This document shows, one piece after another, positions 28,577-40,383 of a DNA stretch of 64,000 bases. Each line of letters begins with the position of its first letter. The first letter of the stretch is position 1. The stretch covers positions 1,488,001 through 1,552,000 of the forward strand of contig NZ_CP046052.1 of NCBI RefSeq assembly GCF_004802635.2. Reading direction: 5' to 3'. Source of the DNA: Methylocystis heyeri (GTDB lineage Bacteria; Pseudomonadota; Alphaproteobacteria; Rhizobiales; Beijerinckiaceae). Made by a program: the position numbers and the translations under genes. The notes under the pieces were generated by a model. The model saw only the letters and a list, made by a program, of their open reading frames with translations. It had not been told where the DNA came from and ran no database searches.

Positions 28577-29950
28577 ATGTCCCCGAACAATTTTTTGATG
28601 GGCCAAGACATGAAGGCAAGCGTGGTGACCCTCCGCAGGCGCATCGCCTGTGGAACAAGACTCTTCGTGCGTTCGCAATCGGGCGTTGTCGGAGTGACCT
28701 TCGGAATCATCCTGATTCCGATGATGCTGATGCTCGGCGTCACGATCGACTACAGTCGAGCCGCAAGAGCGAAATTGCAGCTGCAGGATGCCCTCGACAG
28801 CGCCGTTCTCGCAGGCGCGTCGGCCAGTTCCAGCAACCTCGCCGCCGCCCAGAGCGTGTTCAGTTCGAACACGCCGAACGACGGTCGGTGGGGCAATGTG
28901 AATGTCACTTTCAACACCAGCGGCGCGGGCATCACCGGAACCGCCTCGATACAGCTCCCTGTCGCCTTCACGCGCCTGCTCGGGTTGCAGAGTATGAACA
29001 TCGCCGCGACGAGCAGCGCCGGTTTCCCGTCCACGACGACCGCTCCGGGGGTCGGCTATTGCCTGGTCACGCTCGGCGCCAACCTCTCCACCACCACATA
29101 CTCGCTGGTTCTCAACGGGGCGCCGAGCTGGAATCTCGCCGGCTGCAACATCGTCTCGAACACGAGCATGAACTGCAACGGCCATGGCGGCGGGGCGAAC
29201 GCTTCGGTGGCGGTGGGCTCCGTGTCGAGCTGCACCCATCCGGGACCGACCTCGGGCTGGATCGACACTTACGCCTCCCGCGCGTCGGCCATCACGACGG
29301 TCTGCGGCGGCGCCAACAACGCCGTGAACTGGACGGTAGGGGGTGCTATCCCGAGCGACCCGGATCTCGTCGTTGTGCGCAAGTCGAGCTACACCGAATA
29401 TCATGTCTGCGGCGATCTCAACCTGTCCGGCACGGGAAGCCTGCCGTCCAACTCCGTGTTCGTGATCGAAAACGGCAACCTGAACGTCGGCAAATACGCC
29501 AATGTCACGGCCTCGCAGGCCGCTTTCGTCCTCACCGGCAGCAACAGCGCCAATCACCAGATCACCTTCCCCACGGGACAGGGACAGGCTGCGACGCTGA
29601 CCGTCGAGGCTCCGACCAGCGCAAGCAACCCGTGGCAGGGAATAGCGGTTTTCGTCGATCCCGCCTTGACCAGCGGCGTCAGCGCAACCTGGGGCGTCGA
29701 CGAGGACGACACCTGGGGGCCGGGAGCCACCTTCGGGTTCGACGGGGTGGTCTACATGCCCCACACGGATCTGACCCTCAACGGCAATACGCAAAGCAGC
29801 GCCGAGAACTGCGCGATGCTGGTGGTGAACAGCTTCACCGCCAACGGAACCGCGGTGATCAACTTCACCCAATCGGCCTCGGGGTGCGCCACGGCCGGAG
29901 TGACGACGCCGGGGATCACCACGATCACCCCCGCCGCGCTTACGAAATGA
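28577..29950 (+). CDS. TadE/TadG-like Tad-pilus surface protein
   Basis: A 457-residue exported protein. After a short basic N-terminus it has SQSGVVGVTFGIILIPMML, one membrane segment with the Tad pilin-like GVVGVTFG start, and IDYSRAARAKLQLQDALDSAVLAGA, the conserved TadG N-terminal helix. The rest is a Ser/Thr/Gly/Asn-rich, predicted beta-rich extracellular domain with several Cys. TadG-like proteins are thought to anchor or cap Flp/Tad pili. No other tad gene is in the window. It lies between folE and hisI. Confidence 0.75.
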   Translation: MSPNNFLMGQDMKASVVTLRRRIACGTRLFVRSQSGVVGVTFGIILIPMMLMLGVTIDYSRAARAKLQLQDALDSAVLAGASASSSNLAAAQSVFSSNTPNDGRWGNVNVTFNTSGAGITGTASIQLPVAFTRLLGLQSMNIAATSSAGFPSTTTAPGVGYCLVTLGANLSTTTYSLVLNGAPSWNLAGCNIVSNTSMNCNGHGGGANASVAVGSVSSCTHPGPTSGWIDTYASRASAITTVCGGANNAVNWTVGGAIPSDPDLVVVRKSSYTEYHVCGDLNLSGTGSLPSNSVFVIENGNLNVGKYANVTASQAAFVLTGSNSANHQITFPTGQGQAATLTVEAPTSASNPWQGIAVFVDPALTSGVSATWGVDEDDTWGPGATFGFDGVVYMPHTDLTLNGNTQSSAENCAMLVVNSFTANGTAVINFTQSASGCATAGVTTPGITTITPAALTK

Positions 29951-30136
29951 AGACCCTCCCGCACGTCTAATCCTCGACCGCCGGCGCCCTGCTGGCGGTC
30001 GGCAATTCCGCTCCCCTTGCCCGACTTCGAAAAACGCCCTAAGCAGATGGCGAGGCGGGCGCCGTTTTCCGGCTCAAATCCCTGGAGCGAACGAGCGCCG
30101 CGCGAAATGCGCGCCCCGGTTGAGAGAGCCGAGCGA

Positions 30137-30550
30137 GTGAGCCTGTCCGACAGCCCCAAAGGGGCGCCCGACCATAAGCACGAGCTGGAAGAGGGAGCGG
30201 AATTCGCCCCCCGCTTCGACGCCAACGGCCTGATCGTTTGCGTGACGATCGATTCGGCCAGCCGCGAGGTGCTCATGGTCGCTTATATGAACAGGCTCGC
30301 GCTCGATAAGACGATCGAGACCGGCGACGCTCATTACTGGTCCCGCTCCCGTCAATCGCTCTGGCGTAAAGGAGACACCTCCGGCCAGGTTCAGCGCGTG
30401 GTGTCGCTCGGCGTCGATTGCGACCAGGACGCCCTGCTGCTCGAGGTCGAGCCCGGCGGGGACGGCAAGGCCTGCCATACCGGACGCAAATCCTGTTTTT
30501 ATCGCCGCCTCGAGCGAGGCGACGGCCGGCGCCTGGTTTTTTTGCGTTAA
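30137..30550 (+). CDS. hisI: Phosphoribosyl-AMP cyclohydrolase
   Basis: Opens the adenine ring of PR-AMP in the third step of histidine synthesis. Conserved features are FAPRFDANGLIVCVTIDS, HYWSRSRQSLWRKGDTSGQVQ, VDCDQDALLLEVE (metal Asp and Cys) and ACHTGRKSCFYR (zinc Cys). I chose the GTG at 30137 because the family similarity starts just after it; the frame is open back to 30017, with an ATG at 30107 as an alternative. HisE is not fused here. Confidence 0.9.
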   Translation: MSLSDSPKGAPDHKHELEEGAEFAPRFDANGLIVCVTIDSASREVLMVAYMNRLALDKTIETGDAHYWSRSRQSLWRKGDTSGQVQRVVSLGVDCDQDALLLEVEPGGDGKACHTGRKSCFYRRLERGDGRRLVFLR

Positions 30551-30675
30551 TGACCCCGGCAGACCGCCGTTAACACATCCACCACTTTCGGAGCGCAGGC
30601 TTGTATCCCAGATAAGAATGCGAGGGTGGGACGCGATTCGGTTCAGAGACGGGAGACGCGCGCAGGAGCAGCTCC

Positions 30676-31716
30676 ATGTTTTCGATAATGCGGAAGAGTT
30701 TCGACATGTCGAGCGACCGCGGGGCCGCGGTCTTTACGCAGCCCTCGGAGGCGAAAGAAGAGGACGGCGCCCCGGAGAAAGCCCGGCGGCCGAAAATCGG
30801 CCTGGCGCTCGGCGCGGGCGCTGCGCGCGGCTGGTCCCATATCGGCGTGCTTCGGGAGCTGGCCGACAACGGCATCAGGCCGGACATAGTGGCGGGCACC
30901 TCCATAGGGGCGGTGGTCGGCGGCTGCTATGCGGCGGGCAAGCTCGACCAGATCGAGAATTTTGCGCGATCGCTCACCAAGCGGCGGGTCTTCGCGATGA
31001 TGGATCTCTCCTTCTCGGGCATGAGCCTGATCGGCGGCGACCGTTTGAGGGGCGCGCTCGACCAGGAGCTGAGCGGCGTCATGATCGAGGATTTGCCGAT
31101 CCCTTTTGCCGCGGTTGCAACCGAGGTCGGCGCCGGCCATGAAGTCTGGCTCCAGCATGGCCCGCTGTCGCTGGCGATCCGCGCCTCTTACGCCCTGCCG
31201 GGCGTGTTCGAGCCGGTGCGCATCGGCGACCGCTATCTTTTCGACGGAGCGCTGGTGAATCCGGTGCCGGTCACGGTTTGCCGCGCTCTCGGAGCCGACT
31301 TCGTCATCGCGGTGAATATCGCCGCCGACACGATGTACCGCTCGAAAGTGATCCCCAACCAATCGGCCTCCGCGCAGCCCAGCGAAGCAGGAACCAAAGG
31401 GCCTTTTGCGGATCGGCCGGGGGCGGGAATAGAAGACAGGCTTCTGCCGCGCTACTTCGACCGGCGCCCGGGAGACGCTCCCAATGTCGCGACGGCGATG
31501 ATCGACGCCTTCAATATCATCCAGGACCGCATTTTGCGCTCGCGGCTGGCCGGGGACCCCCCCGATGCGACCATCAACGCGCGCATGGACGACGTCGGGA
31601 TGTTCGACTTTCACAAGGCGGACTATCTCATCGCCCTCGGGCGGGCCGCGACGAAGCGGGCCCTCCCGAACGTCTTCCAGCACATCCCGGTTCCCGAGAC
31701 TGTCACGGAAAGCTAG
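30676..31716 (+). CDS. Patatin-like phospholipase
   Basis: Predicted lipid acyl hydrolase with a Ser-Asp dyad, 346 residues. It has the oxyanion segment LGAGAARGWSHIGVLREL, the nucleophile Ser in GTSIGA near residue 78, and DGA (FDGALVNPVP) near residue 190. The first 38 residues are unconserved. A GGAG lies just upstream of the ATG. It sits after hisI and before a convergent rhomboid protease. The lipid target is unknown. Confidence 0.88.
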   Translation: MFSIMRKSFDMSSDRGAAVFTQPSEAKEEDGAPEKARRPKIGLALGAGAARGWSHIGVLRELADNGIRPDIVAGTSIGAVVGGCYAAGKLDQIENFARSLTKRRVFAMMDLSFSGMSLIGGDRLRGALDQELSGVMIEDLPIPFAAVATEVGAGHEVWLQHGPLSLAIRASYALPGVFEPVRIGDRYLFDGALVNPVPVTVCRALGADFVIAVNIAADTMYRSKVIPNQSASAQPSEAGTKGPFADRPGAGIEDRLLPRYFDRRPGDAPNVATAMIDAFNIIQDRILRSRLAGDPPDATINARMDDVGMFDFHKADYLIALGRAATKRALPNVFQHIPVPETVTES

Positions 31717-31717
31717 A

Positions 31718-31812
31718 GCGCTTCATGCTTCACGGAAACAAGAAGACGCTCCAAGTTTTGTGTTGAGGCGTTTCCCGCCGAGCCGGCGTCCGCTTCGGCA
31801 GGAAACGCGCTA
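31718..31812. repeat. Degraded dispersed intergenic repeat
   Basis: Between the patatin and rhomboid genes, the sequence starts AGAGCGCTTCATGCTTCACG and ends with GGAAACGC. It resembles the GAGCAT-type intergenic elements seen at 16561. The arms are imperfect. Confidence 0.35.
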
Positions 31813-31813
31813 G

Positions 31814-32617
31814 CTAGCCGCCGCTGGTCGACGGGCGCCTGCCTGTGGCGTCGAACAAGCCGAACAGCAGCAGGCCGGCGAGAAATCCACCCATGTGCGC
31901 TTCCCACGCGATCACGCCGGTCCCGCCCGGCGGCTGCGCCGCCACGCCGAAGAAAAGATTCACCGCGATCCACGTAAATACGAAAAAGGCGGCGCGCCGA
32001 TTGGCCAGGACCCGGGTCAGAGAGAGGGACTTGCGAGCTTCCCGCGTCTGCGGCGCCCCATAGGGCTCCCGCTCGCCCAAAGCCTCGCCATGGGCGAAGG
32101 CGAAGCGCACGATGCCGCCCATGGCGCCGGAAATCGCAGCCGAGGCCCCGACCACCGGCGCAAGATCGAACGGGTGCGCGACAAGATGGGCCGCCGCGCC
32201 CGCCACCGCCGTGATGGCGAAAAAGGCGATGAAGCGAACGGTTCCGAGCCGCCGCGCGACAGGGGCGCCGAAGGCCGCCAGCGTCAGGCAGTTCACGCCG
32301 AGATGAGTCCAGTTCGCGTGGAGAAAAGCGTAGCTGAGCGGAGTCCACCAGGCGTCGCCCGTGGTGTTCAGGAAAGACGCCAGCTCGTCGCCGTCGATGT
32401 CCACCCCCTCCAGGGCCTTGAAGAAGCGGTTCGGCGCAAAAAGAAAAGTAATGCGCGCGGGAATGAAGGAGCCGTAGACCATCAGCGTCCGGCCGATGGA
32501 CTGCGGGAAAATGTCGCCGGCAATTTCAATCGCAACCAGAACGGCGATGAGGGCGCTGACGACGCCCGGCAGATTAACGATCCTCTCCCGGTTCACGCCG
32601 TCTCCTAGCCAAGTCAT
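31814..32617 (-). CDS. Rhomboid-family intramembrane serine protease
   Basis: A 267-residue integral membrane protein with about six or seven spans. The motif HANWTHLGVNCLTL carries the HxxxN element, the catalytic Ser159 lies in GASAAISG, and the catalytic His is in EAHMGGF. I chose the ATG at 32617 (MTWLGDG) because the 41 residues upstream look unstructured and lie in GC-rich sequence with inverted repeats. It faces the patatin gene tail to tail, with a partial dispersed repeat between them. Confidence 0.85.
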   Translation of the reverse strand: MTWLGDGVNRERIVNLPGVVSALIAVLVAIEIAGDIFPQSIGRTLMVYGSFIPARITFLFAPNRFFKALEGVDIDGDELASFLNTTGDAWWTPLSYAFLHANWTHLGVNCLTLAAFGAPVARRLGTVRFIAFFAITAVAGAAAHLVAHPFDLAPVVGASAAISGAMGGIVRFAFAHGEALGEREPYGAPQTREARKSLSLTRVLANRRAAFFVFTWIAVNLFFGVAAQPPGGTGVIAWEAHMGGFLAGLLLFGLFDATGRRPSTSGG

Positions 32618-33077
32618 TAACCGCCGCGCCCTCGGGCGAGGGCCGCTGATCCAATCTAGCACAGCCGCAGGATTTTCACCCGCCGTCTTGGAACGCGCCC
32701 GGCCGGCGAAATCGCTTCGCAGGCGCGTTCCATGTTGCATTTTCCTCCGAGTCCGAGGCTCGGCCGCGCTGGAGCATCACGGCCGTTTCCTTCCGGCTTT
32801 TTTTCAAGCCGCACGCACCCGGATAGCAGGACATTCAGGCAGGCGTTACGCAGTTTCCGTGAAGAGCCGCCACGATCGGAGCATTGCGCGAAAGCGCTTC
32901 AGGAACAGTCGCAGGAAATCATGTGATGGCCCTCGGCGCAACGAAAGCCTTTCGAAAAGGTTAATCCCGCCCCGCCATGGCACGTGGACTGCAATTAATC
33001 TTCCGGGGAGCTCGGACGCGCCTGTCGGCGTGCCGAAGCGAAGCAACTCTGGCCCGTAGGGAGCAGCGAGGCACAAG
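32618..33077. other. Gene-free divergent region between rhomboid and PAS genes
   Basis: About 460 bases holding the promoters of the rhomboid and PAS genes. GGAACGCGCC (32694-32703) and GGCGCGTTCC (32721-32730) form a 10-base inverted repeat with a 17-base loop. No credible coding sequence is visible. Confidence 0.4.
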
Positions 33078-33710
33078 ATGAGACATCCGGTCAGCAAGGA
33101 CCTGTTCGCCTATTGGAACGAACTGCGGGGAGCGCGCGCCGCCCCCGAGCGCGGCGACATAGACCCCGCCGCGATCAGGCATGTCCTCGCCGACAGCTTC
33201 ATCCTCGAAACCGACTCTGCCGGCGTCTTTCCCATCAGGCTCTGCGGCACCCGGATCAACGCGCTGCGGCAGTCCGAACAGAAGGGCGAATCCTTCCTCG
33301 AGCTGTGGCGGCTCGAAGACCGCCTGAACGTCGCGGCGACGATATTCACGGTGATCGACGGGGTTGCGCCGGTGGTCGCCGGAGTGCGGGTCCCCAGGCC
33401 GCTGGCGTCGCCCGCCCTTCCGCAAAGGGATATGAATTTCGAGCTGCTTCTGCTGCCCTTGCGCCACTTCGGCAAGACACATTCCCGCGTCCTCGGCGCT
33501 CTTTCTTCGCGCGACCAATGCAATTGGCCCGCGGGCCAGGCCGCCCCTCCGCTCAATTTCGTCTCGATGCGCGTCATCAGAACCGAGGAGGCGCAGCAGG
33601 CCATGGCGACGCGTCCGGGAGCGTCGAGGATCGCGGCGGCAGGAGTCCGTACGCCGAGATTCGTCGTGTATCAGGGAGGCAAATCCGGAATTGAATCCAA
33701 TCTTTTCTAG
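33078..33710 (+). CDS. PAS_5 (DUF1457)-type sensory protein
   Basis: A 210-residue protein with KDLFAYWNELRGARAAPERGDIDPAAIRHVLADSFILE, a pattern seen in the PAS_5 family of alphaproteobacteria, then FPIRLCGTRINAL and a C-terminal mixed region. There is no output domain. It lies 79 bases upstream of a PilZ-domain gene in the same direction, and such pairs recur in this lineage, so a role in c-di-GMP-linked surface signalling is inferred. Confidence 0.75.
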   Translation: MRHPVSKDLFAYWNELRGARAAPERGDIDPAAIRHVLADSFILETDSAGVFPIRLCGTRINALRQSEQKGESFLELWRLEDRLNVAATIFTVIDGVAPVVAGVRVPRPLASPALPQRDMNFELLLLPLRHFGKTHSRVLGALSSRDQCNWPAGQAAPPLNFVSMRVIRTEEAQQAMATRPGASRIAAAGVRTPRFVVYQGGKSGIESNLF

Positions 33711-33789
33711 CCAACGTAATCCGTTGTTAAGCGCTGACTTTTAGTCTCGCCGCCAGACAAGATTTTCTCCAAGTCCTGGATGGCGGCGC

Positions 33790-34395
33790 ATGACACTCCA
33801 GCTCCAGAACCATTTCGAGGACTTCGAAGCCCCGAGGTTTCAGAGCGTCCCCGTTACTCTCTTCGGCAGATATATGCTGGAATCAAAAAGCGAATATGCC
33901 TGCCAGACGGTGGAAATGTCGCCTGGGGACATGCTGCTTTTCGGGCCGGCCAAGCCGAATGTCGGCGAAAAGGTCATCGTCTATCTCGACGAACTCGGCC
34001 GCTTCGCCGGCGTCGCCACCCGCGTCGACGGAGCGGGTTTTGCGATGTCGATGAATTTGCCGGCGCTGAAGCGGGACAAACTCGCCGATCAGTTGACCTG
34101 GTTCGCCAACCGCCACGCCGTCGGCCTTCCCGAAGACCGTCGGCATGAGCGCGTCGTGCCGCTGATGCGGCGCGCGAACCTCAGGCTGGCCGATGGACGC
34201 GAGTTCATCGTCAAGATCCTCGACATTTCCCTTTCGGGCGTCGGCATCGAAACCGAAGTGACGCCTCCCTTGGGAAGCCAGGTGGTGGTGGGAACGACGC
34301 CCGCGGTGGTCGTCCGTCATTTCCCCGGAGGCTTCGCGGGAGAATTCACCAAGCCGTTCCAGGCCGGCCAGGTCGACGAGTCGACGCGCCTCTAA
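33790..34395 (+). CDS. PilZ-domain protein
   Basis: A 201-residue protein with two PilZ-like halves. The C-terminal half reads RRHERVVPLMRRANLRLADGREFIVKILDISLSGVGIET, close to the c-di-GMP-binding RxxxR and DxSxxG motifs; the first half has YACQTVEMSPGDMLLF at the equivalent position without the Arg motif. It likely binds c-di-GMP made by PleD or the GGEEF protein at 36237-37280. It follows the PAS gene. Confidence 0.8.
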   Translation: MTLQLQNHFEDFEAPRFQSVPVTLFGRYMLESKSEYACQTVEMSPGDMLLFGPAKPNVGEKVIVYLDELGRFAGVATRVDGAGFAMSMNLPALKRDKLADQLTWFANRHAVGLPEDRRHERVVPLMRRANLRLADGREFIVKILDISLSGVGIETEVTPPLGSQVVVGTTPAVVVRHFPGGFAGEFTKPFQAGQVDESTRL

Positions 34396-34445
34396 CCCGG
34401 ACGCTCCGCTGAGAGCTCTTCGCCGAAGGCGCGACCGCGGCCCGC

Positions 34446-35573
34446 TCAGGCCGCCGTCGAGACGATCACGCTCGCCGCCACCGGCATTCTGGTTTCGATC
34501 AATCTTGCGCCGGAGAAGCCGGCGGCCCGCAGCAACTCGCTTATTTCCTCGAAAGTCCGCGGCTCGCCGCGCCCCATCGCCAGCGTGTAAAAACCATAAT
34601 AGGCGTCCAGAGGCTCGACGGCCTTCTGGCCCGAAACAGCCTCGACGATCAGCAGCGTCCCTCCGGGCGGCAGAGCGCGACGGACATTGCCCAGCAGAGC
34701 GAGGGCGCTGTCGTCGTCGTGATCATGGACGATGCGCACCAGGGATATGACGTCGGCTCCCGGAGGCAACGGGTCCCTCAGGAAATCTCCGCCAAAGATT
34801 TCCATGCGTGCGAGCAGGCCCAGCCCGTCCAAATGCGCTCTGGCCCGCTCCGTCACTGCGGGCAGATCGAAAAGGGCGAGTTCCAGCCCGGGAGCTCTCG
34901 CCGCGGCCTGCGCCAGAAAGACGCCCTCGCCTCCGCCGACGTCCATGAGCCGGCGATGCCGGCGGATGGGGTAGACCGCAAGCGCCTCTTCCGCGACCAT
35001 CGGCTGAGACGCCGCCATCAGCGCGCTATAGGCGGCGACGGCTTCCCCACCCAGCGCGCTGGGACGATCCGACGCCGAATAGGGCCAGTAATCGGCGAGG
35101 CGCGATTTGCGAGAACCGCGCAGAAGCGCAACCGGATCGGCGAGATCTTCGTAAAGCATCTGCTGATGTTCGATCAGAGCCATCGCCGGCGGGTTGCCGA
35201 TCAGGGCCGCGCCCAATTGCCCGAGACCGTAGCGGTCCGAACCGCGCCGCTCGGCCAGCCCCAGAGATGAGGCCGCATCGAGAAGCCGCCGGGCGGCGGC
35301 GACGGACAGATCGAGCCTTTGGGCGAGCTGTTCGCCGGTCAGAGGCCCTTCCTTCAGGATTTCGAACAGGCGCAGGCGCACGCAGGCGAAAAGCGTCTGC
35401 GAATAGACGAAGCCCGCGCAGAGATCGAGCATGGCCCGGCCCCTGCGCCGCGCTATCGCCCGCGTCAACGGATTGCGCAGGCTCCATTGCTGAAAGCCGG
35501 GATCGGCGATCAGCCTGTCGCGCCACGCCAGCAGCCGGTCCTCGAGCCTGGCCGCCTCCGCCTTCATGTCCAT
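34446..35573 (-). CDS. CrtF/hydroxyindole O-methyltransferase-like enzyme
   Basis: SAM-dependent O-methyltransferase of 375 residues. The N-terminal dimerisation winged helix (LFEILKEGPLTGEQLAQRLDLS) is followed by the SAM motif LMDVGGGEGVFLAQA, FDLPAVTERA, GGDFLRDPLP and the catalytic region RIVHDHDD. This arrangement matches demethylspheroidene O-methyltransferase (CrtF) and acetylserotonin O-methyltransferase families. No other carotenoid gene is adjacent, so the substrate is unknown. Confidence 0.8.
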   Translation of the reverse strand: MDMKAEAARLEDRLLAWRDRLIADPGFQQWSLRNPLTRAIARRRGRAMLDLCAGFVYSQTLFACVRLRLFEILKEGPLTGEQLAQRLDLSVAAARRLLDAASSLGLAERRGSDRYGLGQLGAALIGNPPAMALIEHQQMLYEDLADPVALLRGSRKSRLADYWPYSASDRPSALGGEAVAAYSALMAASQPMVAEEALAVYPIRRHRRLMDVGGGEGVFLAQAAARAPGLELALFDLPAVTERARAHLDGLGLLARMEIFGGDFLRDPLPPGADVISLVRIVHDHDDDSALALLGNVRRALPPGGTLLIVEAVSGQKAVEPLDAYYGFYTLAMGRGEPRTFEEISELLRAAGFSGARLIETRMPVAASVIVSTAA

Positions 35574-35730
35574 CGCCGCCTCTCCATCAAAGGAAACGCG
35601 CCGGCCACTGCGACGATTCCCCTCAGCCTGCTTGCTTAGCGGCTCACCATTTAAAGTGTATGTCTAAAGACGAACGTCCGACCGAAGACTCCGGCTCGGC
35701 TCGTGCGCGAGAACCGAGTAAGGAGAACCA

Positions 35731-36252
35731 ATGAAGCCGACGCCGATATTGATAGCTGCCACAGGGATCCTGGTCCTTGGAGCCGTCAGCGTCGCCGCCC
35801 AGCAGCACGAGCACGCGCCCATGCCGACGGACGACCGCCAGCAGCTCGATTTTCCTGAGCCGATGCGCAAGCATATGCTTATGAACATGAGGTCGCATTT
35901 CGAGGCGCTCGGAGATATCCTGGCCGCGCTCGGCGAAGGCGACGGCCCGAAGGCGAGCCGGGTCGCCCGGGAGCGGCTTGGGCTGGAATCGCCGGCGGCC
36001 GCGGCCTGCGTGAAGCCCGCGAAGCGGACGGGAAGCGAAGAAGACCATATGACGCATATGGCTTCAATGATGTCTCAAGTCATGCCGGAGGAGATGCGGG
36101 CGATCGGCTACGCCATGCATGAATCGGCCAGCGATTTCGCCGCGGAAGCCGCCAAGATGCAGCCCGGCGGCGACCCCAAACCCGCGCTGAAGGCGCTGGC
36201 GAAGGTGACTGAAAACTGCGCCGCCTGCCATTCCGCCTATCGGCTGAGATAA
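35731..36252 (+). CDS. Cytochrome c' -like (class II) cytochrome
   Basis: A periplasmic haem protein of 173 residues with a 22-residue signal peptide. The mature part is a predicted four-helix bundle, with Met-rich helices. The haem-binding CAACHSAYR lies at the very C-terminus, the hallmark of class II cytochromes c. A strong AAGGAGA ribosome-binding site precedes the ATG. Such proteins bind NO or CO. The stop overlaps the end of the convergent GGEEF gene by 16 bases. Confidence 0.88.
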   Translation: MKPTPILIAATGILVLGAVSVAAQQHEHAPMPTDDRQQLDFPEPMRKHMLMNMRSHFEALGDILAALGEGDGPKASRVARERLGLESPAAAACVKPAKRTGSEEDHMTHMASMMSQVMPEEMRAIGYAMHESASDFAAEAAKMQPGGDPKPALKALAKVTENCAACHSAYRLR

Positions 36253-37280
36253 AGACGATCCGCGTCGCAGCAGTCTTCCGAGAAGCTCACCACGCAGTCG
36301 CGCCCTCGTCTTTTGGCGCAATAAAGGGCGGCGTCGGCCATGGCTACCAACTCGTTGAGCTCCATGACCGCGGACTCGTCCGTCGTGGTCACGACGCCGA
36401 TGCTGACGGTGACATATTGGGATATCGGCGACGAACCATGCATCAGCCGGGCGGCGCGCAGGGACTTGCGAATCCTTTCGGCCACGGCGAGGGCGCCGGA
36501 GTTCGGCGTCTGAGGGAGAATGATGCTGAATTCCTCGCCGCCGAGGCGCGCAGCGAGGTCGCCTCCGCGCAACGCCTCTCCTTGCAGGCAACCGGCGACG
36601 CGCTTGAGGCATTCGTCGCCCTGGAGATGGCCGTAAGCGTCATTGTATTGCTTGAAATAATCGACATCTATCGCCAGCAGGGACAAAGGCTGGGCCATCC
36701 GCCTGCAGCGTCGCCATTCCTCGCCGAGCCTGTTGTCGAAAGTTCTGCGATTCGCGATCGACGTCAGCGCGTCGCGCCCCGCCAGATCCTCCAGCTCGGC
36801 CTCCATGCGCTTATGAGCGGTCAGATCGCGCAGGGTTTCGACGACCGCGATGACGTCCCCGGACTCGTCGAAGATCGGCCCGACGTCGAAGGCGAGATAG
36901 CATTTTCGGCCCGCCCGCGGCATGAGACACCAGTTTTCCGCGCATAATCCGCCCGGATTGACGTCGGGATCGGACCAGGCCTCGTAAAGATCTCCGGCCC
37001 TGGAAAAATCGCCGGCGAGCAGAAGATCGACGAGGCAAGGGCGCTGTTCGGCGTAAAAAGCCCGCCAGTAATCGGTCCGGCCGATCATCTCGCCGGCCGG
37101 GACGCCGGTAAGGCGCTCCAGGGCCTTGTTCCAGATCAGCACGCGGCTGGACCGGTCGATGACAAAGGCCGCCACCGCCAGATGCTCCATGAGCTTGGCC
37201 GCGAATACGCCATGGTCCCGTTCTTCGAAGCCGCGCAGCTCGTCACGGCCCCGGCAGGACATCAATCGCTTTTCCGTCAT
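36237..37280 (-). CDS. PAS-GGEEF diguanylate cyclase
   Basis: A 347-residue protein with a PAS domain (AFVIDRSSRVLIWNKALERLTG, about residues 36-130), then a GGDEF domain with NRRTFDNRL and GGEEFSIILPQT. An RGGD motif five residues before GGEEF is the inhibitory I-site. It is predicted to make c-di-GMP in response to a PAS-sensed cue. The ATG at 37280 starts the protein; an ATG at 37262 is also possible. The frame remains open far upstream, but there it is antisense to gyrB. There is no membrane segment. Confidence 0.9.
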   Translation of the reverse strand: MTEKRLMSCRGRDELRGFEERDHGVFAAKLMEHLAVAAFVIDRSSRVLIWNKALERLTGVPAGEMIGRTDYWRAFYAEQRPCLVDLLLAGDFSRAGDLYEAWSDPDVNPGGLCAENWCLMPRAGRKCYLAFDVGPIFDESGDVIAVVETLRDLTAHKRMEAELEDLAGRDALTSIANRRTFDNRLGEEWRRCRRMAQPLSLLAIDVDYFKQYNDAYGHLQGDECLKRVAGCLQGEALRGGDLAARLGGEEFSIILPQTPNSGALAVAERIRKSLRAARLMHGSSPISQYVTVSIGVVTTTDESAVMELNELVAMADAALYCAKRRGRDCVVSFSEDCCDADRLYLSR

Positions 37281-37457
37281 GCGTTCAAATCTCGGAAAAT
37301 CAAGCCGCCCGTGGGAAACTCTGGCACGTCGCCGGTTTAAGAAGCGTTGTAATGCTTCTATAAGTTGCTGTGCGTTTTTCGCGAAAGCCGGCCGGGAAAC
37401 GCGGAGCCGCTTGGAAAACCGGCGATTATGGCGCCATCGGGAGCCATTTTCGCATAG

Positions 37458-39944
<2,487 letters not shown>

Positions 39945-40083
39945 GATCCGAGGCGATCGAGTGAAGCAAAGAAACATTTGATATGGAGCCCCCTACCTCA
40001 CCCTGCGTGGCTAAGGGAATCACATATTTCCTGGAGACCGTCTTGGTCGGGCCGGCCCCGCGCGATTGGGCGAAGGGCGCTAT

Positions 40084-40208
40084 CCCTCCCCTTGACGGGG
40101 AGGGTCGCCGCGAAGCGGCGGGGTGGGCTGACTTTCTGGCGCAATTTTCGTCATTTATCCCCCCACCCGTCGCGCTGCGCGCTCCGCCCTCCCCGCAAGG
40201 GGGAGGGA
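40084..40208. repeat. Intergenic inverted repeat pair after gyrB
   Basis: CCCTCCCC (40084-40091) with GGGGAGGG (40097-40104), and a second similar hairpin CCCTCCCC (40187-40194) with GGGGAGGG (40200-40207), lie in opposite orientation around a GC-rich centre. The two halves share GGCGGGGTGGG-like sequence in inverted form. It looks like a REP/BIME-like intergenic element. The rest of 39945-40383 is gene-free. Confidence 0.6.
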
Positions 40209-40383
40209 TGCGCCCCACGTTCCATGGTTCTTCCCTTCATCCAATTCCACTGAAGTCCGGGCACGACGGGGCTGACGACTTGAGAGATGTGTGAATTCGA
40301 TAACCCTGCGTGGGGAGGTCGACTGCCGAAGGCAGATAGGGCGGAGCCCGATTGTCTGGACCGCTTTTATTAAGGAGTAATCA

